From Oscillospiraceae bacterium (GTDB lineage: Bacteria; Bacillota; Clostridia; Oscillospirales; Oscillospiraceae), in the NCBI GenBank assembly GCA_017620315.1, contig JAFZQQ010000173.1:1-11477 (forward strand): DNA of 11,477 nt, read 5' to 3'. The notes under the pieces are model-generated. The model was given only the letters and a program-made list of their open reading frames with translations, made no database searches and was not told where the DNA came from. This document shows, in pieces, positions 1 through 6,216 of this stretch. Position numbers and translations under genes: made by a program. The stretch's first letter is position 1. The number at the start of each line of letters is the position of its first letter.

Positions 1-434
1 AGCAGCTCAAGGATCACACGCTCGCGCGCACCTATGAGTGCATCATCGTCGGCGCGCCGCGGGAGGACAGCGGCACGGTCGACGCGCCGATCGCCCGCGA
101 CGTACGCGACAGGAAACGCATGGCGGTGGTCCCCGGCGGACGCGAGGCGGTGACGCACTGGGAGGTCCTCGCGCGCTTCAACGGTTATACGCATCTGCGC
201 TGCCGCCTGGAGACCGGGCGCACGCACCAGATACGCGTACACATGGCGTACATCGGGCATCCCATCCTCGGTGATACGGTCTACGGCGCGAAAAAGCCCG
301 TCCCCGGCCTGACGGGCCAATGCCTGCACGCCGTCGGCCTCAGATTCATCCACCCCCGCACACGGGAGCCGGTCGAGCTTCAATGTCCCCTGCCGGAGGA
401 GTTTGTCGCCATGCTGAAAAAACTGGAGCATTAG
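1..434 (+). CDS. RluA-family 23S rRNA pseudouridine synthase, C-terminal part (5' end outside window)
   Basis: The reading frame is open from the window edge (first full codon at position 3) to TAG at 432-434, giving about 143 residues. It ends in the characteristic C-terminal block of RluA/RluD-type enzymes: ETGRTHQIRVHMAYIGHPIL followed by GDTVYG, then LHAVGLRFIHPRT and a terminal LPEEF. In this family the enzyme isomerises uridine to pseudouridine in large-subunit rRNA, and the RTHQIR block forms part of the active-site and RNA-binding cleft. The catalytic-aspartate motif and any N-terminal S4 domain lie upstream and cannot be checked, so the RluA, RluC or RluD subtype cannot be assigned. 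The next gene starts 13 nt after the stop on the same strand, so co-transcription is plausible. Confidence 0.93.
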   Translation, partial: QLKDHTLARTYECIIVGAPREDSGTVDAPIARDVRDRKRMAVVPGGREAVTHWEVLARFNGYTHLRCRLETGRTHQIRVHMAYIGHPILGDTVYGAKKPVPGLTGQCLHAVGLRFIHPRTREPVELQCPLPEEFVAMLKKLEH

Positions 435-447
435 GGAGGAAAACAAC

Positions 448-1431
448 ATGAAAAAATGGTTTGCCGGAGCGATGGCGCTCCTGCTGCTTCTGAGCCTTGC
501 CGCCTGCGCCAAGCCGGTCGAGCAGCCGAAGACAGAGCAGCCGCAGGCTGAGAATGTGCAGCCGCAGACGGAGAACGTACAGCCCCAGACGCAGAGCGCG
601 CCGCAGGATGGGCAGTTCGTCTTTACGCGCGAAAACTTCCCGCGGCTCAACGGCTCGACCGCGATGGTGCCGCTCGGTCAGGCGATCGCAAGCGTGCTGC
701 TCGGCGAGACGCGCGAGGAGGTCGCCGATCTCACCAACTTCTCGCGCACCACGCAGTCCTACCGCGAGCTGATGCGCGGCGATGCGGATCTGCTCATCTC
801 CGGCGCGCCGCCGGAGAGCATCTATGAGGAGAAGAAAGAGCTCGGCTTCGAGTGGGAGATCTCCACCTTCGCCGTGGACGGTCTGGTATTCGTCGTCAAC
901 GAGAACAACCCCGTCGACAGCCTGACCGTCGAGCAGATCCAGAAGATCTACAGCGGCGAGATCACGAACTGGAGCGAGGTCGGCGGCGACGACGTGGACA
1001 TCGTGCCCTTCCAGCGCAACGAAGAGGCCGGAAGCCAGACGGCGATGAAAAAGCTCGTCATGGGCGACATCCCGCTGATGGAGGCGCCCGCGGAATACGT
1101 CAGCGGCGCGATGAGCGATCTGGTGAAGGTCGTCGCGTCCTACAGCGACTCCGCCGCCGCCATCGGCTACACCGTCTATTACTACGCGCACGACATGAAG
1201 ATGGCGGAAGGTCTCAAGCTGCTTGCGGTGAACGGCGTACAGCCGAGCGCGGAGACGATCCGCTCGCGGGATTACCCGTTCATCAACGACTCTTATGTCG
1301 TCATCAAGGCGGGTCTGCCCGACGACGCGCCCGCGAAGATACTCTATAACTGGGTCATGAGCGAGGAGGGGCAAAGGCTCGTCGCGCACGAGGGCTATGT
1401 CAGCATCACAGACGTGGGTGGCGCGTCATGA
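448..1431 (+). CDS. PstS-like substrate-binding lipoprotein
   Basis: A 327-residue exported lipoprotein. The N-terminus (MKKWF, a hydrophobic Leu run, then lipobox L17-A18-A19-C20) predicts signal peptidase II cleavage and lipid anchoring at Cys20. A Gln/Pro/Glu-rich linker (about 21-55) contains a 7-residue tandem repeat. Residues 65-325 look like the type 2 periplasmic-binding fold of phosphate-binding (PstS) proteins: NGSTAMVPL at 68-76, VDGLVFVVNENNPVDSLT at 143-160, then the hallmark QIQKIYSGEITNW (163-175), a GSQTAM loop (195-200), and a C-terminal ILYNWVMSEEGQRLV block. PstS proteins bind phosphate outside the membrane and hand it to PstCAB, but no transporter genes are adjacent, so the ligand is uncertain. 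The start is supported by GGGAGGA ending 7 nt before ATG. The stop overlaps the next gene's ATG. Confidence 0.88.
   Translation: MKKWFAGAMALLLLLSLAACAKPVEQPKTEQPQAENVQPQTENVQPQTQSAPQDGQFVFTRENFPRLNGSTAMVPLGQAIASVLLGETREEVADLTNFSRTTQSYRELMRGDADLLISGAPPESIYEEKKELGFEWEISTFAVDGLVFVVNENNPVDSLTVEQIQKIYSGEITNWSEVGGDDVDIVPFQRNEEAGSQTAMKKLVMGDIPLMEAPAEYVSGAMSDLVKVVASYSDSAAAIGYTVYYYAHDMKMAEGLKLLAVNGVQPSAETIRSRDYPFINDSYVVIKAGLPDDAPAKILYNWVMSEEGQRLVAHEGYVSITDVGGAS
538..594 (+). repeat. 21-bp tandem repeat in the lipoprotein linker
   Basis: About 2.7 copies of a 21-bp unit encode QPQAENV, QPQTENV, QPQTQ just after the lipidated cysteine. Such Pro/Gln linkers space a binding domain away from the membrane. 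The unit is in frame, so copy-number change would alter only linker length. Confidence 0.75.
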
Positions 1432-2588
1432 AAAAGCTGACTGCGGCGCTGCTTCTGGCGCTCTTGCTCACCGGCTGCGCGGCGCAGACGCAAACGCCGC
1501 CCGCTGCCGCGGCGGAGCCGTCCCCGGCGCCCGAAGCGCAGACGGTAACGCAAACACCCGCCGCAGAGGCGAAGCCGTCCCCGGTCTACACCGACTGGTC
1601 GAAGCTCACGCCCTATGAGCCGACGCGGGATATCTGCACCCGTCACGCGGGCTGGCGCGCGGGCAGCGAGCTTTCACCGCGCGGCGACTACGGCGTGCTG
1701 CTGCCCTACATCGGGCAGTACGCCGCAATGGAGGATTATGTGATCCAGGCCCTGCCGCTCTACGGCCTTGTGACCGACAAGGCGGAGCTGGTGACCGATC
1801 CGGTGTACGCCATGATCGATTTCCGCGATGATTTCCTTCTGCTCTACCGCGGCGATCCCACGCGCGAGGAAATCGGCGAGGAGATCTATGGCGGCGGGTC
1901 CTATGAGCGCACGCTTGCCGCGGCGGACGGGCGCTGGGCGCACAAGCTGGGCGACAGCTATTATGTCACGAACGGTTACGGTCTGCTTTTGACCGCTGCG
2001 CCGGACGGCTCGCTCGACGTCTGGAACGCGGACGGCAAGATCGTCAGGCACTTCGGCAGAGAACAGTTTGCCCCTCGGTTCGGCGAAAAGTTTTATTGGG
2101 GCGAGATGGGCGGGCCTTTCATCAATCTGGCGGACGACAAGGTGGCCTACGCCGGCTGCTACGTCGTCAACGGCGAATACCTGGAAGACGGCGTCCGGCT
2201 CTATCTCGACCTGGCTGAGGGCACGGTCCTGGACGAGCCGCCCGAGGGTTATCCGCCGGAGTTCGACTATTCCTCACTTGAACCGGACGTCACCGTGCCG
2301 CCCGCGGTCGAGGCATACAACTACTATGACCCCGTCGTTGATCTGATCACGGGCGAGGTCTATTACAGTGTCTTCGTCTCCGGCGGCGACGAGGGGAGCT
2401 GGCACTATGCGCTGTATGACAGCGCCGGAGCCATGCTGGTCGAAAACGTGAGTCTGGAGCCGTTCGAGGAGCCCGTTATCCTGCGCGCGGGGCTCTGCGC
2501 CACGCTGGAGGACGGCTGCTTCTGCTTCCGCTCGCTGAGCGACCATTCTCTGGTATTCCGCCGCGTCATGCAGAGCAATTCGGATTGA
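1428..2588 (+). CDS. Lipoprotein of unknown function
   Basis: A 386-residue predicted lipoprotein: MKK, a Leu/Ala hydrophobic stretch and lipobox L14-T15-G16-C17. A low-complexity Thr/Pro/Ala/Glu linker (about 18-53) follows, in which TQTPxAAxAxPSP occurs twice. I do not recognise the globular part (about 54-386). It is rich in aromatic residues, Asp and Gly, with short strand-turn units such as LDVWNADGKIVRHF (196-209) and YALYDSAGAMLVENV (327-341), which suggest an all-beta, possibly propeller-like fold; that is inference. Five cysteines lie in the mature region (C70, C244, C357, C364, C366), the last three close to the C-terminus. Its ATG overlaps the upstream PstS-like stop by 4 nt (ATGA), indicating translational coupling and probably a related job at the cell surface. 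A strong hairpin terminator follows the stop within about 10 nt. Confidence 0.85.
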   Translation: MKKLTAALLLALLLTGCAAQTQTPPAAAAEPSPAPEAQTVTQTPAAEAKPSPVYTDWSKLTPYEPTRDICTRHAGWRAGSELSPRGDYGVLLPYIGQYAAMEDYVIQALPLYGLVTDKAELVTDPVYAMIDFRDDFLLLYRGDPTREEIGEEIYGGGSYERTLAAADGRWAHKLGDSYYVTNGYGLLLTAAPDGSLDVWNADGKIVRHFGREQFAPRFGEKFYWGEMGGPFINLADDKVAYAGCYVVNGEYLEDGVRLYLDLAEGTVLDEPPEGYPPEFDYSSLEPDVTVPPAVEAYNYYDPVVDLITGEVYYSVFVSGGDEGSWHYALYDSAGAMLVENVSLEPFEEPVILRAGLCATLEDGCFCFRSLSDHSLVFRRVMQSNSD

Positions 2589-2598
2589 GAAAAACGAC

Positions 2599-2648
2599 AA
2601 ACAAAAGAGGATTCCTGCGCCCTACGGCGCAGGAATCCTCTTTTGTTT
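2599..2648. terminator. Bidirectional rho-independent terminator
   Basis: A perfect inverted repeat has 23-bp arms at 2599-2621 and 2626-2648 and a 4-nt CTAC loop. The GC-rich inner stem (CCTGCGCC/GGCGCAGG) is flanked by an A-run on the left and T-runs on the right, so it gives a U-tract on either strand. It sits between the convergent lipoprotein gene (stop 2588) and LRR gene (stop at 2663) and should end both transcripts. Confidence 0.95.
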
Positions 2649-2662
2649 TGGAGCGGCAGACG

Positions 2663-4984
2663 TTATTCAAATGTCACAGGGCTGGAAATCGCCTGCATGC
2701 TCTTCACCGAGTTGACGGTGAACGCCTTGAGCTTCACGATATCCCCGGCGTCATTGTTCACCGGAATGGTCAGGTCAAACTCCGCTCCCGTGGGGAAATT
2801 TCGGATGCTGACGTAGATCACGCTGCGCATCCTCCCGGAGGAGGTGTAGGCTGCGAGAAGCACGGCGGCGTCGCCATCAGAGGAAATGTTTCTCACGGTC
2901 ACGGTCGCGGTGAAGCTGCCCGTCGGAATGGTACTCACCGATTTGCCCTTGCTGTTGCGCACTGTGATCGACTTGATCTCCATAGTACGCGGGCCGGGTA
3001 CGGGCAAGACGTAATCGCATACCGGCTGGTTGCGCGTCAAATAATCGTTGCTGCTCGCGATAGAAACGCCTGTATTCCAATTCGTTTCGTTTCCGCCGTA
3101 AAACACGTCTTTCAGCTCATAGCAGTTGTAAAACGCGGCAGTTCCGATTTGAGTCAGGTTGTCCGAAAAATAAACGCTTGTGATATGGGCGTGCTTGTCA
3201 TTTTCGCGGGATTCGGAAGTCGCAAACAAATAGCTCGGAACCGTCGTCACAGAGGTGCCAAAGGTCACAACAAACGCGTCGGCATTCGAGCCGGTATTAT
3301 AAAATACGGAATAGGACGAACTATTGCTTGCCGAGTTGCTGCTGCAGTTCGACAGATTGCTGTTGATCACAAGGCTGCTCAGCATGGTGCAGTTTTGAAA
3401 GGCGCTGTTGCCCAAGGACTGAACCCCGCTGATCGTCACTTCGCGCAACGAGATGCAATTCGCAAACGCGCTTGAGCCCACCGTCAGATTTGACCCGTTG
3501 ATGGTGGCCGTTGTGAGCGCGGTGCAGTACGCAAACGCGCCGTCGCCCACGGCAGTCATGGAAGCGGGAAGCGCGATCTCCGCCAGATCGTAGCAGCTAT
3601 CGAATGCGTGGGCGCCGATCGTGCGTATATTTCCCGGAAGCGAGACAGACATTACGTGGGCATAGACGTTTGCGCTTTTGCCGGGATAGGTGCAAAACAG
3701 ATAAGCCGGCACGCGCGTCACGGACGAGCCAAACGTCACAGCGATGGAGCCGGAGTTTGAACCTGCGTTGTAAAAAACGGAATAGGACGAACTACTGCTT
3801 GCCGAGCTTCTGTTGCAATCCGCCAGATTGCTGTTGATGGTCAGGCGACTCAACGAGGAGCAGTTTTTGAAGGCGCAGTCGCCCAGGGACGACGTGCCGT
3901 TGATCGTTACCGTGCTCAGCGAGGCACAGTCAAGAAACGCATCCGCGCCTACGCTGAGGCTTGAGCCGTTGATGGTTGCCGAGGTGATCCCGGAGCCTTT
4001 AAAGGCGCCTTCCCCCAGAGAGACCATCGAAGAGGGCAGCTTGATGCCGGTGAGCGCGGTGGTATAACTGAATGCATAGCTTCCCACCGTGGAGAGCGTG
4101 GCGGGCAGGCTGATGCTTTTCAGATTATAACACCAGGAAAAGGCGTTTACGCCTATGTAGGCAAGACCGGCGTTGCAGGTAAGTTTGGTAAGTCCATCAC
4201 AGTGCGCAAACGCCCCGGCGCCGATCTCCCGCAGACTGTCAGGAAAGCTGACCGAGGTCACATGGGCATAGTTGACCGTTGTGTAGGTTCCAAACAAATA
4301 AGCCGGCACGCGGGTCACCGACGGGCCGAAGGTTACGGATAAGGCGTCGGCATTGGCCCCGGCGTTGTAAAAAACAGAATAGTTTTGCGTGTAGCTGCTT
4401 GCTATGGAATTAGAATTGCAATCCGCCAGATTGCCGTTGATCGTCAATTGTCTCAACGCGGTGCAGTTCTTGAAAGCGCAGCTGCCCAGAGACGCGCTGC
4501 CGTTAATCGTTGCCGTACTCAGTGCGGTGCAGTTCAAGAAAGCGCTTTCGCCCACCGAGGATACCTCGGATGGGATCGTAATATCCGTAAGCGCGGTACA
4601 GCCCGAAAAAACACTGGCTCCCAGCGTCAGAAGGCTGTTGGGAAGCGACACCGAGGCGAGTCTTGTGCAGCCCATGAAGGCTTTCTCGTTGATGCGGATG
4701 ACGCGGCTGGGAACGATAACAGAGGTAACGCTTGTGTTGTTTGCAAACGCGCTCGCGCCGATGACCTTAAGCGGATAGCTTTGTCCGTTGATCATCGCGC
4801 TGTCGGGTATGGTGACCTCCGAGGCGCTTCCGTTGTATTTTGTCATCCACAAAATGCCATCCTTCACTTCCCACGTCCAGTCGCTGTCCATGAGCTCCGC
4901 CCCGCCGTCTGCGGCGAATGCCGCCGGAGCCGCGCAGAGCATGAGCGCGCAGGCGAGCACAAAACCCAACAGGTGTCTTTTCAT
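2663..4984 (-). CDS. Secreted BspA-like leucine-rich-repeat (LRR_5) surface protein
   Basis: A 773-residue protein with a Sec signal peptide (MKRHLLGF, hydrophobic core, AAFA|AD near residue 24). A short Trp-rich segment (36-47) is followed by BspA/Treponema-type leucine-rich repeats from about 55 to 627. The repeating pattern is LPxSLxxIGxxAFxxCxxLxxVxIP, seen for example at IGASAFANNTSVTSVIVP (75-92) and VGDGAFAYCTALTTATI (479-495). The YGGNETNW motif at 629-636 is typical of the end of such arrays. Residues about 667-773 form a separate beta-rich, Ig-like C-terminal domain. I see no LPxTG anchor, SLH, dockerin or choline-binding repeat. Family members bind host matrix, other cells or polysaccharide, but the ligand here is unknown. 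The start is supported by TGGAGG 8 nt before ATG. A long three-copy module is described separately. GC is visibly lower than in flanking genes. Confidence 0.93.
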   Translation of the reverse strand: MKRHLLGFVLACALMLCAAPAAFAADGGAELMDSDWTWEVKDGILWMTKYNGSASEVTIPDSAMINGQSYPLKVIGASAFANNTSVTSVIVPSRVIRINEKAFMGCTRLASVSLPNSLLTLGASVFSGCTALTDITIPSEVSSVGESAFLNCTALSTATINGSASLGSCAFKNCTALRQLTINGNLADCNSNSIASSYTQNYSVFYNAGANADALSVTFGPSVTRVPAYLFGTYTTVNYAHVTSVSFPDSLREIGAGAFAHCDGLTKLTCNAGLAYIGVNAFSWCYNLKSISLPATLSTVGSYAFSYTTALTGIKLPSSMVSLGEGAFKGSGITSATINGSSLSVGADAFLDCASLSTVTINGTSSLGDCAFKNCSSLSRLTINSNLADCNRSSASSSSSYSVFYNAGSNSGSIAVTFGSSVTRVPAYLFCTYPGKSANVYAHVMSVSLPGNIRTIGAHAFDSCYDLAEIALPASMTAVGDGAFAYCTALTTATINGSNLTVGSSAFANCISLREVTISGVQSLGNSAFQNCTMLSSLVINSNLSNCSSNSASNSSSYSVFYNTGSNADAFVVTFGTSVTTVPSYLFATSESRENDKHAHITSVYFSDNLTQIGTAAFYNCYELKDVFYGGNETNWNTGVSIASSNDYLTRNQPVCDYVLPVPGPRTMEIKSITVRNSKGKSVSTIPTGSFTATVTVRNISSDGDAAVLLAAYTSSGRMRSVIYVSIRNFPTGAEFDLTIPVNNDAGDIVKLKAFTVNSVKSMQAISSPVTFE
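3104..3454 (-). repeat. LRR long module, copy 3
   Basis: Residues about 511-627: REVTISG, SLGNSAFQNC, LVINSNLSNC, a Ser/Asn linker, SYSVFYNTGSN, VTFGTSVTTVPSYLF, AHITSVYFSDNLTQIGTAAF. It begins about 157 residues after copy 2. Copies 2 and 3 are nearly identical in DNA over 30 bp (3306-3335 against 3777-3806, one difference seen), pointing to recent duplication or gene conversion. Confidence 0.85.
3575..3925 (-). repeat. LRR long module, copy 2
   Basis: Residues about 354-470: STVTING, SLGDCAFKNC, LTINSNLADC, a Ser-run linker, SYSVFYNAGSN, VTFGSSVTRVPAYLF, AHVMSVSLPGNIRTIGAHAF. It begins about 200 residues after copy 1, with three further LRR units between the modules. Confidence 0.85.
4181..4525 (-). 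repeat. LRR long module, copy 1
   Basis: Residues about 154-268 of the LRR protein. Order of elements: STATING, SLGSCAFKNC, LTINGNLADC, a Ser/Asn/Thr-rich linker, NYSVFYNAG, VTFGPSVTRVPAYLF, AHVTSVSFPDSLREIGAGAF. The same order recurs in two further copies, so this is a higher-order unit rather than a single LRR. Confidence 0.85.
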
Positions 4985-5012
4985 TTTTCTGCCTCCAAAT
5001 TTGCGAAGATGT

Positions 5013-5043
5013 ATTTATCTGTTCAGATTCTGTTCAGATAAAT
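5013..5043. promoter_or_regulatory. Tandem TCTG-NN-CAGA sites within a 9-bp inverted repeat
   Basis: CTGTTCAGAT occurs at 5019-5028 and again at 5030-5039, 11 bp apart (about one helical turn). Each copy sits in a small dyad, TCTG-TT-CAGA. Outer arms ATTTATCTG (5013-5021) and CAGATAAAT (5035-5043) are perfectly complementary. In the LRR transcript this lies at the very 5' end and could fold into a hairpin; as DNA it could be a second operator just downstream of the start site. Confidence 0.6.
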
Positions 5044-5050
5044 CAAACAA

Positions 5051-5079
5051 ATTATAGTAAATATATTTACTAAAGTCAA
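5051..5079 (-). promoter_or_regulatory. Sigma-A promoter for the LRR gene
   Basis: On the minus strand, -35 TTGACT (5074-5079) and -10 TATAAT (5051-5056) are separated by exactly 17 nt, which is close to the housekeeping consensus. Transcription should start near 5044, giving a leader of about 60 nt before the ATG at 4984. The spacer is almost entirely occupied by an 18-bp palindrome, so a protein bound there would block polymerase. Confidence 0.88.
5055..5072. promoter_or_regulatory. Perfect 18-bp palindrome, probable operator
   Basis: TAGTAAATATATTTACTA reads the same on both strands. It fills the spacer of the LRR promoter and overlaps the last two bases of the -10 side. It is the best candidate binding site for the neighbouring XRE-family repressor; the assignment of that protein to this site is inferred from position. 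Confidence 0.75.
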
Positions 5080-5103
5080 CAGTGAAAATGTCTTCCGGAT
5101 AGA

Positions 5104-5125
5104 ATACCGTCGGGGGTGACGGTAT
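5104..5125. promoter_or_regulatory. Inverted repeat over the XRE gene's ribosome site and start codon
   Basis: Arms ATACCGTC (5104-5111) and GACGGTAT (5118-5125) are perfectly complementary around a 6-nt GGGGGT loop. The loop is the only Shine-Dalgarno-like sequence before the ATG at 5124, and the right arm includes the first two bases of that ATG. It could be an autoregulatory operator (DNA) or a translation-gating hairpin (RNA). Confidence 0.6.
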
Positions 5126-5330
5126 GGACTATATCAGACGACTTCGCGATCTGAGAGAGGACCGTGACAAGACGCAGAGTCAGATAGCGAAAATTCTGGG
5201 CACCTCACAGACAATGTACGCACGGTATGAACGCGGCGCGAACGAGCTGCCAATACACCACCTGATAACGCTTGCCGACTTTTACGACGTATCGACCGAT
5301 TACATTCTGGGCAGGACAGACAAGCAGTGA
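5124..5330 (+). CDS. Small XRE/Cro-type helix-turn-helix repressor
   Basis: A 68-residue single-domain DNA-binding protein of the Cro/C1 (HTH_3) family. Helix 2 is TQSQIAKILG (17-26) and the recognition helix is TSQTMYARYERG (27-38). LITLADFYDVSTDYILGRT (48-66) is the usual end of this domain. There is no sensor, oligomerisation or protease domain, so it is probably a dimeric repressor responding to its own level or to an unseen partner. It is divergent from the LRR gene across 139 bp containing several dyad sites, so control of that gene and of itself is likely (inference). A weak promoter guess is TAGAAT at 5100-5105 with a poor -35 near 5076. A terminator follows at 5336. Confidence 0.92.
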   Translation: MDYIRRLRDLREDRDKTQSQIAKILGTSQTMYARYERGANELPIHHLITLADFYDVSTDYILGRTDKQ

Positions 5331-5335
5331 ATAAA

Positions 5336-5359
5336 AACGGAAGCCTTTCGGCTTCCGTT
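5336..5359. terminator. Bidirectional hairpin terminator between XRE and HAD genes
   Basis: Stem AACGGAAGCC (5336-5345) pairs with GGCTTCCGTT (5350-5359) around a TTTC loop. A T-run follows on the plus strand (5365-5370) and a five-T run on the minus strand (complement of 5333-5337). It lies 5 nt after the XRE stop and its right arm touches the HAD stop codon (5359-5361), so it serves both convergent genes. Confidence 0.9.
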
Positions 5360-6216
5360 CAGTATTTTTTATCAAGTATTTCCACCACGTCCGCGACCGC
5401 GCCGTCGGCGCAGTGGGAGAGGATGCGCATGCCCGGGATCGCTTTCATCTCGTCGATGGCGTTCTCCGGCGCGAAGCGGATCGCGGAGACCAGCGCCATC
5501 GAGACGTCGTTGCTGTGGTCGCCGATGCAGTAGAGATCCTCGCGCCCGACGCCGAGGCGAGCGGCAAGATGCAGCGCCATTTCGCCCTTGTTCGCACCGC
5601 GCGCGGTCATTTCCAGCAGATTGTCTCCGGAGTAGATGAGCTCGTAGTCGCCGCCCCAGCCTTGCGCGCGGATAAAATCGCGCACCTCGTCCAGCCTGTC
5701 GCGGTCGTCCTCAAAAAGCAGCTTGACAAGCGGGAAATCGACCTCTGAAAAGTCCTCGACGGTCACGGTCCTCGCGCGGGTCAGGTGCTCGTGGTTGGTG
5801 ATATAGCGGTTCGGGTGCATCGCGTGGATGCGCCTGTCGGTGTGGTAGATCTCAAAGGGCAGCTGCGGGAAGCGCCGCAGCAGTACCGCGACGTGCGCGC
5901 GCGTTTCCTCGCCGAGGAACGCGGTCTCGATATACCGCTCGGTGCGGAAGTCGTAAAGCCCCGCGCCGTTGGCGACGATACACGGCGCGTTGATCGGCAG
6001 CTCCGGCGCGTAGTCGGCAAACGCCGGCACGGCGCGCCCCGTGGAGATCGAAAACAGGCCGCCGTTTTTCGTGAAATAGTCCAGCGCCTCGCGGTTGCGC
6101 TCACACATCTGCGGTATCTCGCTCAGTCCCGCGTCCCGCGCGCCCTTGGTATAGACGAGCGTATTGTCAAAATCGCTCGCAAGCAGCACTCCGTCAAACT
6201 TAGCCATGGCGCTCAC
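5359..6216 (-). CDS. HAD-superfamily hydrolase, Cof-type (subclass IIB)
   Basis: A 285-residue predicted phosphatase with all four HAD motifs. Motif I is D15-F-D17-N-T19 (nucleophile and acid/base Asp), motif II is SISTGR (56-61), motif III Lys is K210 in ANKGEMAL, and motif IV is G232-D233-HS-N236-D237. The long insert between motifs II and III is the C2 cap of Cof/sucrose-phosphatase-like enzymes, which act on sugar phosphates, nucleotides or similar small metabolites; the substrate is not predictable. The start is GTG at 6214-6216, overlapping the RicT-like stop by 4 nt (GTGA), with AAGGA 6 nt upstream. An ATG at 6205-6207 is an alternative but is about 16 nt from that ribosome site. It is the last gene of the minus-strand cluster and ends directly in a terminator. 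Confidence 0.92.
   Translation of the reverse strand: MSAMAKFDGVLLASDFDNTLVYTKGARDAGLSEIPQMCERNREALDYFTKNGGLFSISTGRAVPAFADYAPELPINAPCIVANGAGLYDFRTERYIETAFLGEETRAHVAVLLRRFPQLPFEIYHTDRRIHAMHPNRYITNHEHLTRARTVTVEDFSEVDFPLVKLLFEDDRDRLDEVRDFIRAQGWGGDYELIYSGDNLLEMTARGANKGEMALHLAARLGVGREDLYCIGDHSNDVSMALVSAIRFAPENAIDEMKAIPGMRILSHCADGAVADVVEILDKKY

Noticed and set aside
346..1389. 347-codon minus-strand frame opposite the PstS-like gene
   Set aside because: It is antisense to a gene with signal peptide, lipobox, ribosome site and family motifs; its composition is Arg/Leu/His-rich low complexity.
4931..4984. LRR protein as a lipoprotein (VLAC at residues 9-12)
   Set aside because: The hydrophobic stretch before Cys12 is too short and the hydrophobic core continues past it to a clear AxA site near residue 24, so Sec signal peptidase I cleavage is favoured.
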